Shown here in pieces: positions 1 through 7,376 of a stretch of DNA of 64,000 bases. The position numbers and the translations under genes are program-made. Position 1 is the first letter of the stretch. The number at the start of each line of letters is the position of its first letter. The stretch spans positions 186,001 through 250,000 of the forward strand of contig NZ_JAAOXM010000007.1 in the NCBI RefSeq assembly GCF_011605345.1, written 5' to 3'. The stretch comes from Burkholderia sp. D-99. Its GTDB lineage: Bacteria; Pseudomonadota; Gammaproteobacteria; Burkholderiales; Burkholderiaceae. The notes beneath the pieces were generated by a model. The model saw nothing but the letters and a program-made list of their open reading frames with translations, made no database searches and was not told where the DNA came from.

Positions 1-1
1 A

Positions 2-127
2 CAGTCTCACGAGACAGGCAAATTGATCGACGCAGATCGCGCCATTTGGAAAGACCATCAAGCGGCAGAGTGGCCGGAGCTTGCGTTGCGAATGCGTTGT
101 TTGCGGACATTTGTGCTCCCTGAGTGA
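2..127 (+). CDS. C-terminal fragment of an unidentified protein (runs off the left edge)
   Basis: A reading frame enters from the left edge and stays open for 41 codons to a TGA at 125-127. The translated tail is rich in charged and aromatic residues (it contains DADRAIWKDHQAAEWPEL) and reads like a protein C-terminus rather than a shadow frame. I do not recognise the family. A second frame is also open up to 120, so coding status is uncertain without the upstream sequence. Confidence 0.35.
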   Translation, partial: QSHETGKLIDADRAIWKDHQAAEWPELALRMRCLRTFVLPE

Positions 128-169
128 CAGTAACGGGAGCGACTATCGCCGTGCGATCAGCACCTTTTA

Positions 170-224
170 AAGTGGAATGTCCGGATTGCAGGAATGTCCT
201 GCACTTTCACACTGAAATGTCCGT
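170..224. repeat. Triplicated AATGTCC motif with an embedded palindrome
   Basis: AATGTCC occurs three times, at 176-182, 193-199 and 216-222. The middle copy is the core of a perfect palindrome at 188-202 (GCAGGA-ATG-TCCTGC), and AAAGTG/CACTTT arms flank it at 170-175 and 202-207. It lies between the tail of the left-edge CDS and the 3' end of the next, convergent gene. It could be a terminator, a mobile-element end or a recombinase site; the sequence does not decide. Confidence 0.4.
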
Positions 225-227
225 CCC

Positions 228-1097
228 TCAATCGTCGTCTGCAAGTTGTTCTATCACCCGGCGCACGTGACGCTCAGAGATTCCCAGCTTCACTGCGATA
301 GCTTTTCGCTCGTCGATTCCAATCTGGACCCCACGATTGCGATAGCGCGCGACTTCGGTCTTGACCAGTGCACGCGTTGCCGCACCCTTCGCGACATTGG
401 CATCCCGGCCAACAGATCCGTCTCGCTTTCGCGTCTCGCGGCGCACCGCCTCTGCCGCCAGTTTCGCGGAAGCGGTCTTCAAGCGCCGATGCAGAAGTTC
501 GAGCGTAGCGGTAAAGGCATGAGTGCTGCCGCAATGGACGAAAGCATAAATCCGCTGTTCGCGCTGGATGCTGCTGACATCAGCAGAAACAGCAAATTCA
601 ATCGCGCGCTCCATGTCCGGCCATAGCTTTCGAATCTGCGCAGCGACGGCCTTGTCCGGCTTCGGTAGGTCGGACAAGTCTCCGCCAGCGCGCGCTCGCC
701 GCCTTGCCTCCGCCACTCCACGCAAATACAAGGCGTACATCCATTCCGCCCGGTCGTACTTCCCGCCGCTTAGGCGTGCAACGTGCCCCGCATTCTGTTC
801 CAGCGGATACGGCAATGAATCGCTCGATGCAAGCCGTCGGGCCCGAAGCAAATCTAGGCGCTCCATCTGAAAATGCTCGCGCTCCCACCGCTCATACTCC
901 GCCTTGATTAGCTGAACAGCGGCGGCCTGTGCCGCAGGACTATCCCTGTCGACCTGATCGAGATGCAGAAAATGATCGGAGACTTGTTTGATTTTCGCTG
1001 ACGGGCCGCGATCGACAAACGCGGTCAGCTCGTTCGCTGATACCGGCTCTTCGTCGGGATCTATTTCCTCGTGCACGAGGTTGCGCGACTTTCTCAT
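228..1097 (-). CDS. Hypothetical protein with C-terminal helix-turn-helix
   Basis: The product has 289 residues and I do not recognise the family. I chose the ATG at 1097 because an AAGGGTG ribosome-binding sequence lies just upstream; a GTG two codons earlier is in frame but less well placed. The protein is charged and mostly helical-looking, with no signal peptide or membrane segment. The last ~35 residues (LGISERHVRRVIEQL) look like a helix-turn-helix recognition segment, so a DNA-binding or regulatory role is inferred. It is transcribed away from the proteasome-like gene, sharing a ~230-bp promoter region, which suggests it could control that gene. Codon use is less GC3-biased than the core genes to the right, consistent with acquired DNA. 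Confidence 0.6.
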   Translation of the reverse strand: MRKSRNLVHEEIDPDEEPVSANELTAFVDRGPSAKIKQVSDHFLHLDQVDRDSPAAQAAAVQLIKAEYERWEREHFQMERLDLLRARRLASSDSLPYPLEQNAGHVARLSGGKYDRAEWMYALYLRGVAEARRRARAGGDLSDLPKPDKAVAAQIRKLWPDMERAIEFAVSADVSSIQREQRIYAFVHCGSTHAFTATLELLHRRLKTASAKLAAEAVRRETRKRDGSVGRDANVAKGAATRALVKTEVARYRNRGVQIGIDERKAIAVKLGISERHVRRVIEQLADDD

Positions 1098-1329
1098 ATC
1101 CACCCTTCGCGTGGACCTTCACGAAGAACGCCGAGCCAGCCGGTGAAGGTGTCCGGTTTTCGGGTGGCCGCCCTAGGCTCGACGGCAAGCATTTTCTCAC
1201 GAGTTACCACGCCGATAATTCCGCGCACTGAGTTCGAAGCCGCCAGCCTCTACCTATGCCGTCGCAGCCTACCGGTTATGCTTGAGCGGCAGCGTCACGT
1301 CGGGCCCCGAATAAGACGGAGAGACAACG

Positions 1330-2223
1330 ATGACTTTGATCATTGGACACGCCACAAGAGAAATAGGCTTCTTGATCGCCGACACCCTTCTAAGCTCGCC
1401 CGTCACATTGCGGGGTGATGGGGGCCCGTTCAACGGCGCACGTCATACATTGAAGGTTCACATACTGTCCGGCCGTCTAGCGGTCGCGTTCGCTGGTGAT
1501 CCCAGCTTAGCCTGCGACCTCATTGCGGAACTGAAAGCAGAGACTGAAACGCACCCAAACGTTGACGTCCCGAGATGTCTTTTGGAGATGTACCAACGAC
1601 GCGCAACTGAGATACCGGAAGCCCAGCGCGCAGACTTTCTAATTCTGCGACTGCTGGACAATGGCCCGATGCTTGACAAAGTGACGTTGGAGGACGGCAT
1701 ACGAAATGCCGAACGAGCCTACATTGGCGACGCAGAAGGCTACCGCCAGTTAAGCGCACTGTTGGGTGCGTATGCCGGGCCGAAGATACGCATGGTGCAA
1801 CAGCCGGACGGCTCATTCATAACGGAGCCATTCGAGCCGATGGATGGCGAGCGATGGTTCGCGGTCGCGGCGGATGCATTGGAAAGGCTGTGTCATAGGA
1901 AATCCGTCGAAACGGTCGGCTCCGTAACCGACGCAGTTACCAGAGTGGTAAATGCTCGAATCTCTGGGGAACTGGAGTATTTGCAATCGGTGTACGTGGG
2001 ACGGTCGACCGAAGAAGGGCTGACCGGCTATACGTTTCTTGCCGCAAACGAGGACCCTCGGGCGACAGCTATCTATTTCTACGCAGGTAAAGTGGGCTTC
2101 GTGTTTCTACCCGGTGACCCGGCTGGAAGCCGAAGAATAGCTGCTGACTCAGACGTCCAGTTTATCGACGCGGCCCGGCAGCACTACGGGATCGAATTGA
2201 CCGGTCCAACTCAACCGGCGTGA
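1330..2223 (+). CDS. Proteasome-beta-like Ntn-hydrolase (putative threonine peptidase)
   Basis: The product has 297 residues. The start at 1330 is preceded by GGAGAGACAACG. After Met removal the N-terminus would be Thr1, followed by a beta-strand-like segment and Asp at mature position 17 (IADT), the same spacing as the catalytic T1/D17 of HslV and proteasome beta subunits. A Lys at mature position 41 (LKVHIL, followed by LAVAFAGD) matches the K33 region KhhhL...hAxAG with an eight-residue insertion. These features are read directly from the sequence. The Ntn-hydrolase assignment is inference by motif and spacing, since overall similarity to HslV is low. It is longer than HslV (~175 aa) because of a C-terminal extension. 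No HslU-like ATPase is nearby. It is divergent from the HTH protein and followed by a resolvase, so it sits in accessory DNA. Confidence 0.55.
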   Translation: MTLIIGHATREIGFLIADTLLSSPVTLRGDGGPFNGARHTLKVHILSGRLAVAFAGDPSLACDLIAELKAETETHPNVDVPRCLLEMYQRRATEIPEAQRADFLILRLLDNGPMLDKVTLEDGIRNAERAYIGDAEGYRQLSALLGAYAGPKIRMVQQPDGSFITEPFEPMDGERWFAVAADALERLCHRKSVETVGSVTDAVTRVVNARISGELEYLQSVYVGRSTEEGLTGYTFLAANEDPRATAIYFYAGKVGFVFLPGDPAGSRRIAADSDVQFIDAARQHYGIELTGPTQPA

Positions 2224-2321
2224 CGTCTATCCGTTGGTCACGATTGTTGGCGTTCGACCAACTGCGTGTTCCCTTTCGCCCAGGCGGCCGATCGAACGAC
2301 CATCTACCGCCAACCCAGCCA

Positions 2322-2428
2322 TATGTCCGAAACCGAACCCTTTTGGACACTATCGCGAAGCTATGTCCGAAAATAAGGTTTCGTTACTTTCGGACATAGG
2401 CTATGATTCGGACATCCATTTCGTACAT
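2322..2428 (+). promoter_or_regulatory. res: res site of a Tn3-type serine resolvase (three inverted-repeat subsites)
   Basis: Three resolvase-dimer sites precede the resolvase gene. Site I is 2324-2349 (TGTCCGAAA ... TTTTGGACA, 26 bp). Site II is 2364-2396 (TGTCCGAAA ... TTTCGGACA, 33 bp, perfect arms extendable to CTATGTCCGAAA). Site III is 2404-2427 (TGATTCGG ... TTCGTACA, 24 bp). The lengths and order (about 28-34-25, crossover site farthest from the gene) reproduce the Tn3/gamma-delta res layout, and the half-site TGTCCGAAA resembles the known TGTCYRWTA consensus. Site III overlaps a possible upstream ATG at 2403, which supports the downstream start at 2439 and autoregulation. Confidence 0.8.
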
Positions 2429-2438
2429 AGAGAACGGC

Positions 2439-3014
2439 ATGTCCCGAACCTTCGCATACGCCCGAGTAAGCACGACCGATCAGACTGCGGCCAACCAACT
2501 TCGCGAGATCGAGGTGGCAGGCTTTTCGGTCGACAAGCGCCGCGTCGTTACGGAAAGCATTTCTGGAAGCGTAAGCGCGCACCAGCAACCGGGGTTTTCC
2601 GAGCTGCTACTTAAGATGGAGGAAGGCGACGTTCTGATCGTTACGAAGCTCGATCGCCTTGGCCGTAACGCAATGGATGTTCGCGCGACGGTCGAGATGC
2701 TGGCAGAACGAGGCATCCGGATTCACTGCCTTGCACTCGGAGGAGTCGATCTGACCAGCGCTGCCGGCCGCATGACGATGCAGGTATTGAACGCCGTCGC
2801 TGAATTTGAACGTGACCTGTTGATCGAGCGCACCCAATCCGGGATCGCGCGGGCAAGAGCAGAAGGGAAAACTATGGGTCGACCGGCCGCGCTAACGAAG
2901 CAACAACAAAACGAAGTGCGTCACTTACTCGGCGAAGGCGCGTCTGTGGCCGCACTTGCCAAACGATATGAAACGAGCCGTCAGACGATCATGCGTGTAC
3001 GGGATGCGACGTAG
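2439..3014 (+). CDS. Serine recombinase, resolvase/invertase family
   Basis: The 191-residue small serine recombinase would cut DNA through a phosphoserine intermediate and resolve DNA between two res sites. The N-terminal catalytic domain has YARVSTTDQ with the nucleophile at Ser11, and KLDRLGRNAMD with the active-site arginines at about 65-72. The AEFERDLLIERTQSGIARARAEG segment of the E-helix is present, and a C-terminal GRP-linked helix-turn-helix covers about 150-190. I start at 2439 (AGAGAAC upstream) rather than at 2403, whose extra 12 residues would be encoded inside res site III. No transposase gene is next to it, so it is either an orphan of a transposon or a plasmid-type multimer-resolution module. 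Length is normal for the family. Confidence 0.9.
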   Translation: MSRTFAYARVSTTDQTAANQLREIEVAGFSVDKRRVVTESISGSVSAHQQPGFSELLLKMEEGDVLIVTKLDRLGRNAMDVRATVEMLAERGIRIHCLALGGVDLTSAAGRMTMQVLNAVAEFERDLLIERTQSGIARARAEGKTMGRPAALTKQQQNEVRHLLGEGASVAALAKRYETSRQTIMRVRDAT

Positions 3015-3092
3015 AGCAGTGACGGCCAAAGTTACTTTTCACCGAATCGGCAAGACCCGCCTCGATTTTAACGACAATTGAGCAACCGCCGA

Positions 3093-4514
3093 TTATTCAT
3101 CAGCTTTACTGGCAGAAGGCCGCGGGACACCATCAACGATAATAACCTCTGGCGCATCCTTTCCCGCAGACATAACCAGATTACGGAATGCAGCCATTCG
3201 ATCGTCAGAGGCACCTCCGTTATCGATGACCAGATACACTCCCTTTGTCGCTTTCTCGGCCTTTTGGTATATCGGGAGTTGCTTCTCAAATCCATGGAAT
3301 AGCTGAGAATTACTAGTCAGCTTCACCTCAACCAATACCCGGCCATCAAAACCACTGCTTAGCTTAAAGTCCACCGGACCACGCCCACCGTCACTCTCTG
3401 GGGATAGCTCAAGACCGTTGGCGCGGCAATATGCGGATGCTATTCCGAAAAACACCAGTTGAGCCGCCGACTCATGTTTTCGGGTTCCATCTTTATTATA
3501 AAGAAGCTTGCAAAGCTGATTATCCTCAATCAGCTCTCGGAAATGCTGACAGATCTTCCGCACCACCGCAAAGACGCGATCCGTATCAGCAGGCGCTTCA
3601 AGCGTAAGCTCTAGTGGATATGCCGCAGAGAATTCCTTAGAAGCTCGATACCAGCGAGTCTCGCCGGCTGGGTCATCCTTGAAATCGTACAAACTCCTAC
3701 CGGCCTTGTGATACGCCCCGAGAACCTCCAACAGAATATCCGGATATTTAATGAACGAATTTCGCAGGACCTCCTTCTGATCAGAGAGAGTCGCCTTTCG
3801 CCACGAATCACCGATGATCGCATTTAGCTCATCCCGGAGCAGCTTATTCTCATAGGCAATTCGAGAAATGTCGCCATACGTTTCCGCTATTGGAAGATCT
3901 CGCAATATATCCAGAGGAACCAAGATAACCGCCTTTCCAGTAATTGGATTCAGCGGCATATCCTCTTTCGGCACCCCCTTTGACACGACCAGCGGTTCCA
4001 TTGGAATTCCGCAATCGCTACATACACGCTGGGTGAACTTAACAAGATCATCAAGGATGATTCGGGCGACCATGTCGCTGATTCTGTCTGGGCCAATATT
4101 GTCCTCGAATGCGCCGACCAGCTCGAACAGTGCTGGATCTTTCACGCCCGCATCGATGATCTTCTTTACCGTTGCAAGCAAAGGCTTTCGAAGCCCCGCC
4201 CCCATCCCACTCCCGGTTTTCCCGTTAGTGGCATATCCGATGCACAACCCATGCACTTCCGGAAAAGTAAGCCTCTGATCGGCGGCACGCCAGAAAACGT
4301 CCCCCTCGGCTCCGATATTCGAGACGATCTTGAGAACGTCTGCAAAATGCTCGGACACGCGATCGTAACTGTGGACTAGCTCAGGAGTATCCGTATGCTT
4401 GAGCAGGCACGGATCGATGAAGAGCCTAGTATCAACACCGAATACGGGATCCAGCGCACCTGACGCCTCGAATACATCAGGATCGATACCGTAGTAATCG
4501 CAAAAGCTCTGCAT
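3093..4514 (-). CDS. Putative PD-(D/E)XK-nuclease-domain protein (defence-island type)
   Basis: The product has 473 residues from the ATG at 4514, which has AGGGC upstream; a longer 495-aa form from 4580 is possible but its spacing is poor. The large N-terminal region (YYGIDPDVFEASGALDPVFGVDTRLFIDP...) resembles a family of uncharacterised proteins I associate with mobile or defence islands. Near residues 375-400 the order GPVDF ... VLVEVKL gives the D...(D/E)XK catalytic signature of restriction-type endonucleases, followed by a strand ending YLVID. Nuclease activity is therefore inferred. No partner ATPase or methylase is adjacent. Codon use is clearly AT-richer than in the core genes, indicating horizontal transfer. 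Confidence 0.6.
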   Translation of the reverse strand: MQSFCDYYGIDPDVFEASGALDPVFGVDTRLFIDPCLLKHTDTPELVHSYDRVSEHFADVLKIVSNIGAEGDVFWRAADQRLTFPEVHGLCIGYATNGKTGSGMGAGLRKPLLATVKKIIDAGVKDPALFELVGAFEDNIGPDRISDMVARIILDDLVKFTQRVCSDCGIPMEPLVVSKGVPKEDMPLNPITGKAVILVPLDILRDLPIAETYGDISRIAYENKLLRDELNAIIGDSWRKATLSDQKEVLRNSFIKYPDILLEVLGAYHKAGRSLYDFKDDPAGETRWYRASKEFSAAYPLELTLEAPADTDRVFAVVRKICQHFRELIEDNQLCKLLYNKDGTRKHESAAQLVFFGIASAYCRANGLELSPESDGGRGPVDFKLSSGFDGRVLVEVKLTSNSQLFHGFEKQLPIYQKAEKATKGVYLVIDNGGASDDRMAAFRNLVMSAGKDAPEVIIVDGVPRPSASKADE

Positions 4515-5198
4515 TGCCCTACCCCGTGCTGATCGTTCGTCTTGTCTCGATATTCTAGCTTGAGACAGTGGGCGCCCCATCCCTATCGTTCACCACGCTC
4601 GATTGCTGTCGCCGGCCGGGCAAGCGGCGGCGGGGGGAGTTCTTTTGCGCGGAGCGCTCCAGACGGAGCGAAAGTTTGCGAGCAGTCATACGAACGCACC
4701 TGCTAAATCCGCCTGTCTCCAAAGTTATCTCCAAGAAAATGTGTACTTTGGAGATAGACTTGGAGATAACCGCAGCCTTACCAGACAAGGCTCACAAGCC
4801 GAAATGACTGTCTATCTCCAAATCTCCAGATATTTTTTCTTCTGGCGGCACAGCAACGTTTCGCACAGCGCCGGCCTTCAACTGGTCGAGCCAACGCCGA
4901 TGCGCCTGTTGGTATTTTTGTTGGTATTTACGGAACATCGTCGCCCAAACGGCGCATCCAGCCGAGCGATATGAATTCTGTCGGGGGACCAGCCATCCTC
5001 ATGGTTTCATCCACTTTCCCACGCTCAAGTACCGCAACGACGGCGACGAAAATCGCCTGACGTCGAGGCAGACCGGCAAGCACCAGCAGTCAACTCACAC
5101 GCCAGATCGTCGCACCCGGTGAAGGTGAACCGCGGCTTCCATTCGACGCAAATCAAAGATCGTTTGACTCTCCACATCAGCCCGAGTACACTTCGCGC
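4515..5198. other. Non-coding or degraded right end of the accessory block
   Basis: No convincing gene is seen in these 684 bases. They contain the promoter side of the nuclease-like gene and the TATCTCCAA repeat cluster. They also contain a tandem GTTGGTATTT duplication (4908-4917 and 4920-4929). On the minus strand a 48-codon open frame at 4792-4938 reads MFRKYQQKYQQAHRRWLDQL..., with no ribosome-binding site; it could be a gene remnant. From about 5040 base composition returns to core-like just before the tRNA gene, so the island boundary is probably here. Confidence 0.5.
4716..4832. repeat. Cluster of TATCTCCAA motifs forming interleaved inverted repeats
   Basis: Arms TCTCCAAAGT (4716-4725) and ACTTTGGAGA (4745-4754) are perfect inverted copies. 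So are TATCTCCAAG (4726-4735) and CTTGGAGATA (4759-4768). The two pairs interleave (A-B-A'-B'). A fifth TATCTCCAA lies at 4813-4821. This is upstream of the nuclease-like gene. Possible roles are a repressor operator, a second recombinase site or iterons. Confidence 0.6.
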
Positions 5199-5275
<77 letters not shown>

Positions 5276-5280
5276 ATACC

Positions 5281-5320
5281 GAAGCCCGCTCCGCGAAAGC
5301 AAGCGGGCTTCTTGCTTTCC
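5281..5320 (+). terminator. Rho-independent terminator after tRNA-fMet
   Basis: Perfect arms GAAGCCCGCT (5281-5290) and AGCGGGCTTC (5302-5311) are followed by a short T-rich stretch, six bases after the tRNA CCA. Confidence 0.75.
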
Positions 5321-5486
5321 GCATGCACTGCCGCGTGTGCACTGCCTGGCGCACCGCACACGGATTGCGGGACATTCATCCACCGGCGTCACCTGCGACA
5401 CTCAATCGCATCCCATCCAATCGCCGCGTCCCTGCACCAGAGATTGCGTAGAATTCCGAACCTTCCCAAGCATCCGGACTCCCGCA

Positions 5487-5819
5487 ATGATTCGAGCGAT
5501 CGCGGCACTCGCCGCGCTTTCAGCGATGACCGGCACGGCGAACGCAGCCGACACCATCACCGCGCCCGCGAAGCAGCGCTATGTCAGCCCCGGCATCGCC
5601 AACATCACGAACGCAGCGGCACCGCGCCCGGAAAACCCCTCCCCCGACTCACGCTGCCGTGAACTCGCCGCAGGCATCGACGCCGTGACGCACACCCCCG
5701 ACCGCGGCCAGAAGGTCGTGCGCGGGATGGGCCCGGACGGCAAGCCGCGCAACGAACTGCGCGCTTACGACAAACGGGCCGATCTCGAAGCTGAGCATCA
5801 ACGGCTCGGCTGCCGATAG
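5487..5819 (+). CDS. Small secreted hypothetical protein
   Basis: The 110-residue protein begins with a clear signal peptide (MIRAIAALAALSAMTGTANA, cleavage expected after ANA). The mature part is hydrophilic, with two cysteines (SRCRELAAG and the C-terminal LGCR) that could form a disulfide. A conserved-looking C-terminal segment, RNELRAYDKRADLEAEHQRL, is helical. I do not recognise a named family. The start at 5487 is chosen because the signal peptide begins there; the open frame extends upstream without such a feature. It is probably monocistronic and convergent with the SDR gene that follows. Confidence 0.65.
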   Translation: MIRAIAALAALSAMTGTANAADTITAPAKQRYVSPGIANITNAAAPRPENPSPDSRCRELAAGIDAVTHTPDRGQKVVRGMGPDGKPRNELRAYDKRADLEAEHQRLGCR

Positions 5820-5862
5820 CGAACGCAACGCCGCCCGGTCAACTCACACCGGGCGCCAACAA

Positions 5863-6603
5863 TCACGCGTTCGCACCACCATCGATCGTCAACCCGGTCC
5901 CGTTGATCGACCGCCCTTCCGGCCCGACGACGAACGCGACAAGCGCCGCGACGTCGTCGGCCTTGCCGTACTGCGGAATCGCCATCCGCGAACGCTGTGC
6001 ACCGGCATGTTCGCCGTCGGCCGGGTTCATGTCGGTATCCGTCGACCCCGGATGCACGATATTGACCGTGATGCCGCGCGGGCCCAGATCGCGCGCGAGC
6101 CCCTGCGTCCAGCCGATCAGCGCGGCCTTGCTCGCCGCATAGAGGCTCATCCCCGCATCGGGCACGCGCGTCGCGAGGCAACTGCCGGTCGACACGATGC
6201 GCCCGCCCTCGCCGAGATGCCGCGCCGCCGCCTGCGACGCGACGATCACTGCGCGCACGTTCACGTTCAACGTCGCGTCGATATCGTCGAGCGTGAGGTC
6301 CCCCAGCGTGCCGGCCCGGAAAATCCCCGCGTTGTTGACGAGGATGTCGAGACCGCCGAGCGCCTCGGCGGCACGATCGACCGCGTCGCGCACGGCCACC
6401 GGATCGGCGCTGTCGGCCTGGATCGCGACGGCGCGTCGGCCCAACGCCTCGATGCCGGCAACGACGGCCTGCGCCCGCTCGGACGATTTCTCGTAGGTAA
6501 TCGCGACGTCCGCGCCATCGGCCGCCAGCCGTTTCGCGATCGCCGCACCGATGCCGCGGCTGCCGCCCGTGATGAGTGCACGCTTGCCCTGAAGTCGGTT
6601 CAT
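5863..6603 (-). CDS. SDR-family NAD(P)-dependent oxidoreductase
   Basis: The 246-residue classical short-chain dehydrogenase is likely an NADP(H)-dependent 3-oxoacyl/alcohol-type reductase in the cytoplasm; its substrate is unknown. It has the cofactor motif TGGSRGIGAAI (about 12-22), NNAG at about 86, the catalytic Ser in STGSC, YAASK (Tyr/Lys) near 152-156 and the C-terminal INGTGLTIDGGANA. The start at 6603 has AGGAACCGAC upstream; the longer ORF adds only six residues. The gene is divergent from a TetR regulator across 115 bp, the usual arrangement for a TetR-repressed oxidoreductase. Confidence 0.9.
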   Translation of the reverse strand: MNRLQGKRALITGGSRGIGAAIAKRLAADGADVAITYEKSSERAQAVVAGIEALGRRAVAIQADSADPVAVRDAVDRAAEALGGLDILVNNAGIFRAGTLGDLTLDDIDATLNVNVRAVIVASQAAARHLGEGGRIVSTGSCLATRVPDAGMSLYAASKAALIGWTQGLARDLGPRGITVNIVHPGSTDTDMNPADGEHAGAQRSRMAIPQYGKADDVAALVAFVVGPEGRSINGTGLTIDGGANA

Positions 6604-6680
6604 GTCGGTTCCTTTCCTCATTTATGTAATGACCAACACAGAATGTGCGAAGTTGCGCGGCACAGTCAATTGATTTATTT

Positions 6681-6692
6681 TATCGATCGATA
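6681..6692. promoter_or_regulatory. Palindromic candidate TetR operator
   Basis: TATCGATCGATA is a perfect 12-bp palindrome in the SDR/TetR intergenic region, 27 bp before the regulator start. Its position fits self-repression, but no homologous operator is known to me. Confidence 0.4.
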
Positions 6693-6718
6693 CAGATATC
6701 GACGAAGGAACGGACGCA

Positions 6719-7333
6719 ATGGCTGAACGAGGCCGACCGAGAAGCTTCGACAAGGAAGCGGCGCTGGAACGCGCGATGGAGGTGTTCTGGCGCCTCGGCT
6801 ACGAAGGCGCGTCGATGACCGACCTGACGGCCGCGATGGGCATCGCATCGCCGAGCCTGTATGCGGCGTTCGGCAGCAAGGAAGCGTTGTTCCGGCAGGC
6901 GCTCGATCACTACCGCGCAACGGAAGGAAAGGAAATCTGGGGTGGCGTCGAGCAGGCCGGCAGCGCGCACGACGCCGTGCGGAACTACCTGATGGATACC
7001 GCACGCGTGTTCACGCGGCGGTCGAAGCCGGCCGGCTGCCTGGTCGTGCTGTCGGCGCTGCACCCGGCCGAGCGTTCCGATACGGTTCGGCAAACGCTGA
7101 TCGCGATGCGCGAGGGCACGGTCGAGAGTCTGCGCGAGCGCCTCAGGCAAGGTGTCGCGACCGGCGAGATCGCAAAACAGGCAAACCTCGACGCGATCGC
7201 GCGGTACTACGTGACGGTCCAGCAGGGCATGTCGATCCAGGCGCGCGACGGTGCGAGCCGTCGCGACCTGGAGGCCGTCGCGATGGCTGCACTAGCTGCA
7301 TGGCCAGCGCTCGTCGGTACGGGCGGCGCGTAG
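6719..7333 (+). CDS. TetR/AcrR-family transcriptional regulator
   Basis: This is a 204-residue repressor. The N-terminal DNA-binding domain (about 8-60) contains the helix-turn-helix GASMTDLTAAMGIASPSLYAAFGSKEALF, and the C-terminal half is the helical ligand/dimerisation domain. AAGGA lies nine bases before the ATG. Divergent from the SDR gene, it probably represses that gene and itself through the intervening palindrome. The FWRLGYEGASM and PSLYAAFGSKEALF segments place it in the large subfamily of TetR proteins paired with oxidoreductases. The inducer is unknown. Confidence 0.92.
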   Translation: MAERGRPRSFDKEAALERAMEVFWRLGYEGASMTDLTAAMGIASPSLYAAFGSKEALFRQALDHYRATEGKEIWGGVEQAGSAHDAVRNYLMDTARVFTRRSKPAGCLVVLSALHPAERSDTVRQTLIAMREGTVESLRERLRQGVATGEIAKQANLDAIARYYVTVQQGMSIQARDGASRRDLEAVAMAALAAWPALVGTGGA

Positions 7334-7376
7334 TAGCAGAACGCCGATTGCAGCCGCACGCGGCCGCGCCGGCAGG

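Noticed and set aside
2403..2438. Upstream start for the resolvase
   Set aside because: The extra codons lie in res site III, and the downstream ATG starts the canonical N-terminus SRTFAYARVST.
2322..4514. A complete Tn3-family transposon
   Set aside because: No transposase gene or terminal inverted repeats are visible; only the resolvase and res site are present.
4603..4974. A 123-codon rightward frame in the right end of the accessory block
   Set aside because: It crosses the inverted-repeat cluster, lacks a ribosome-binding site and has no recognisable domain.
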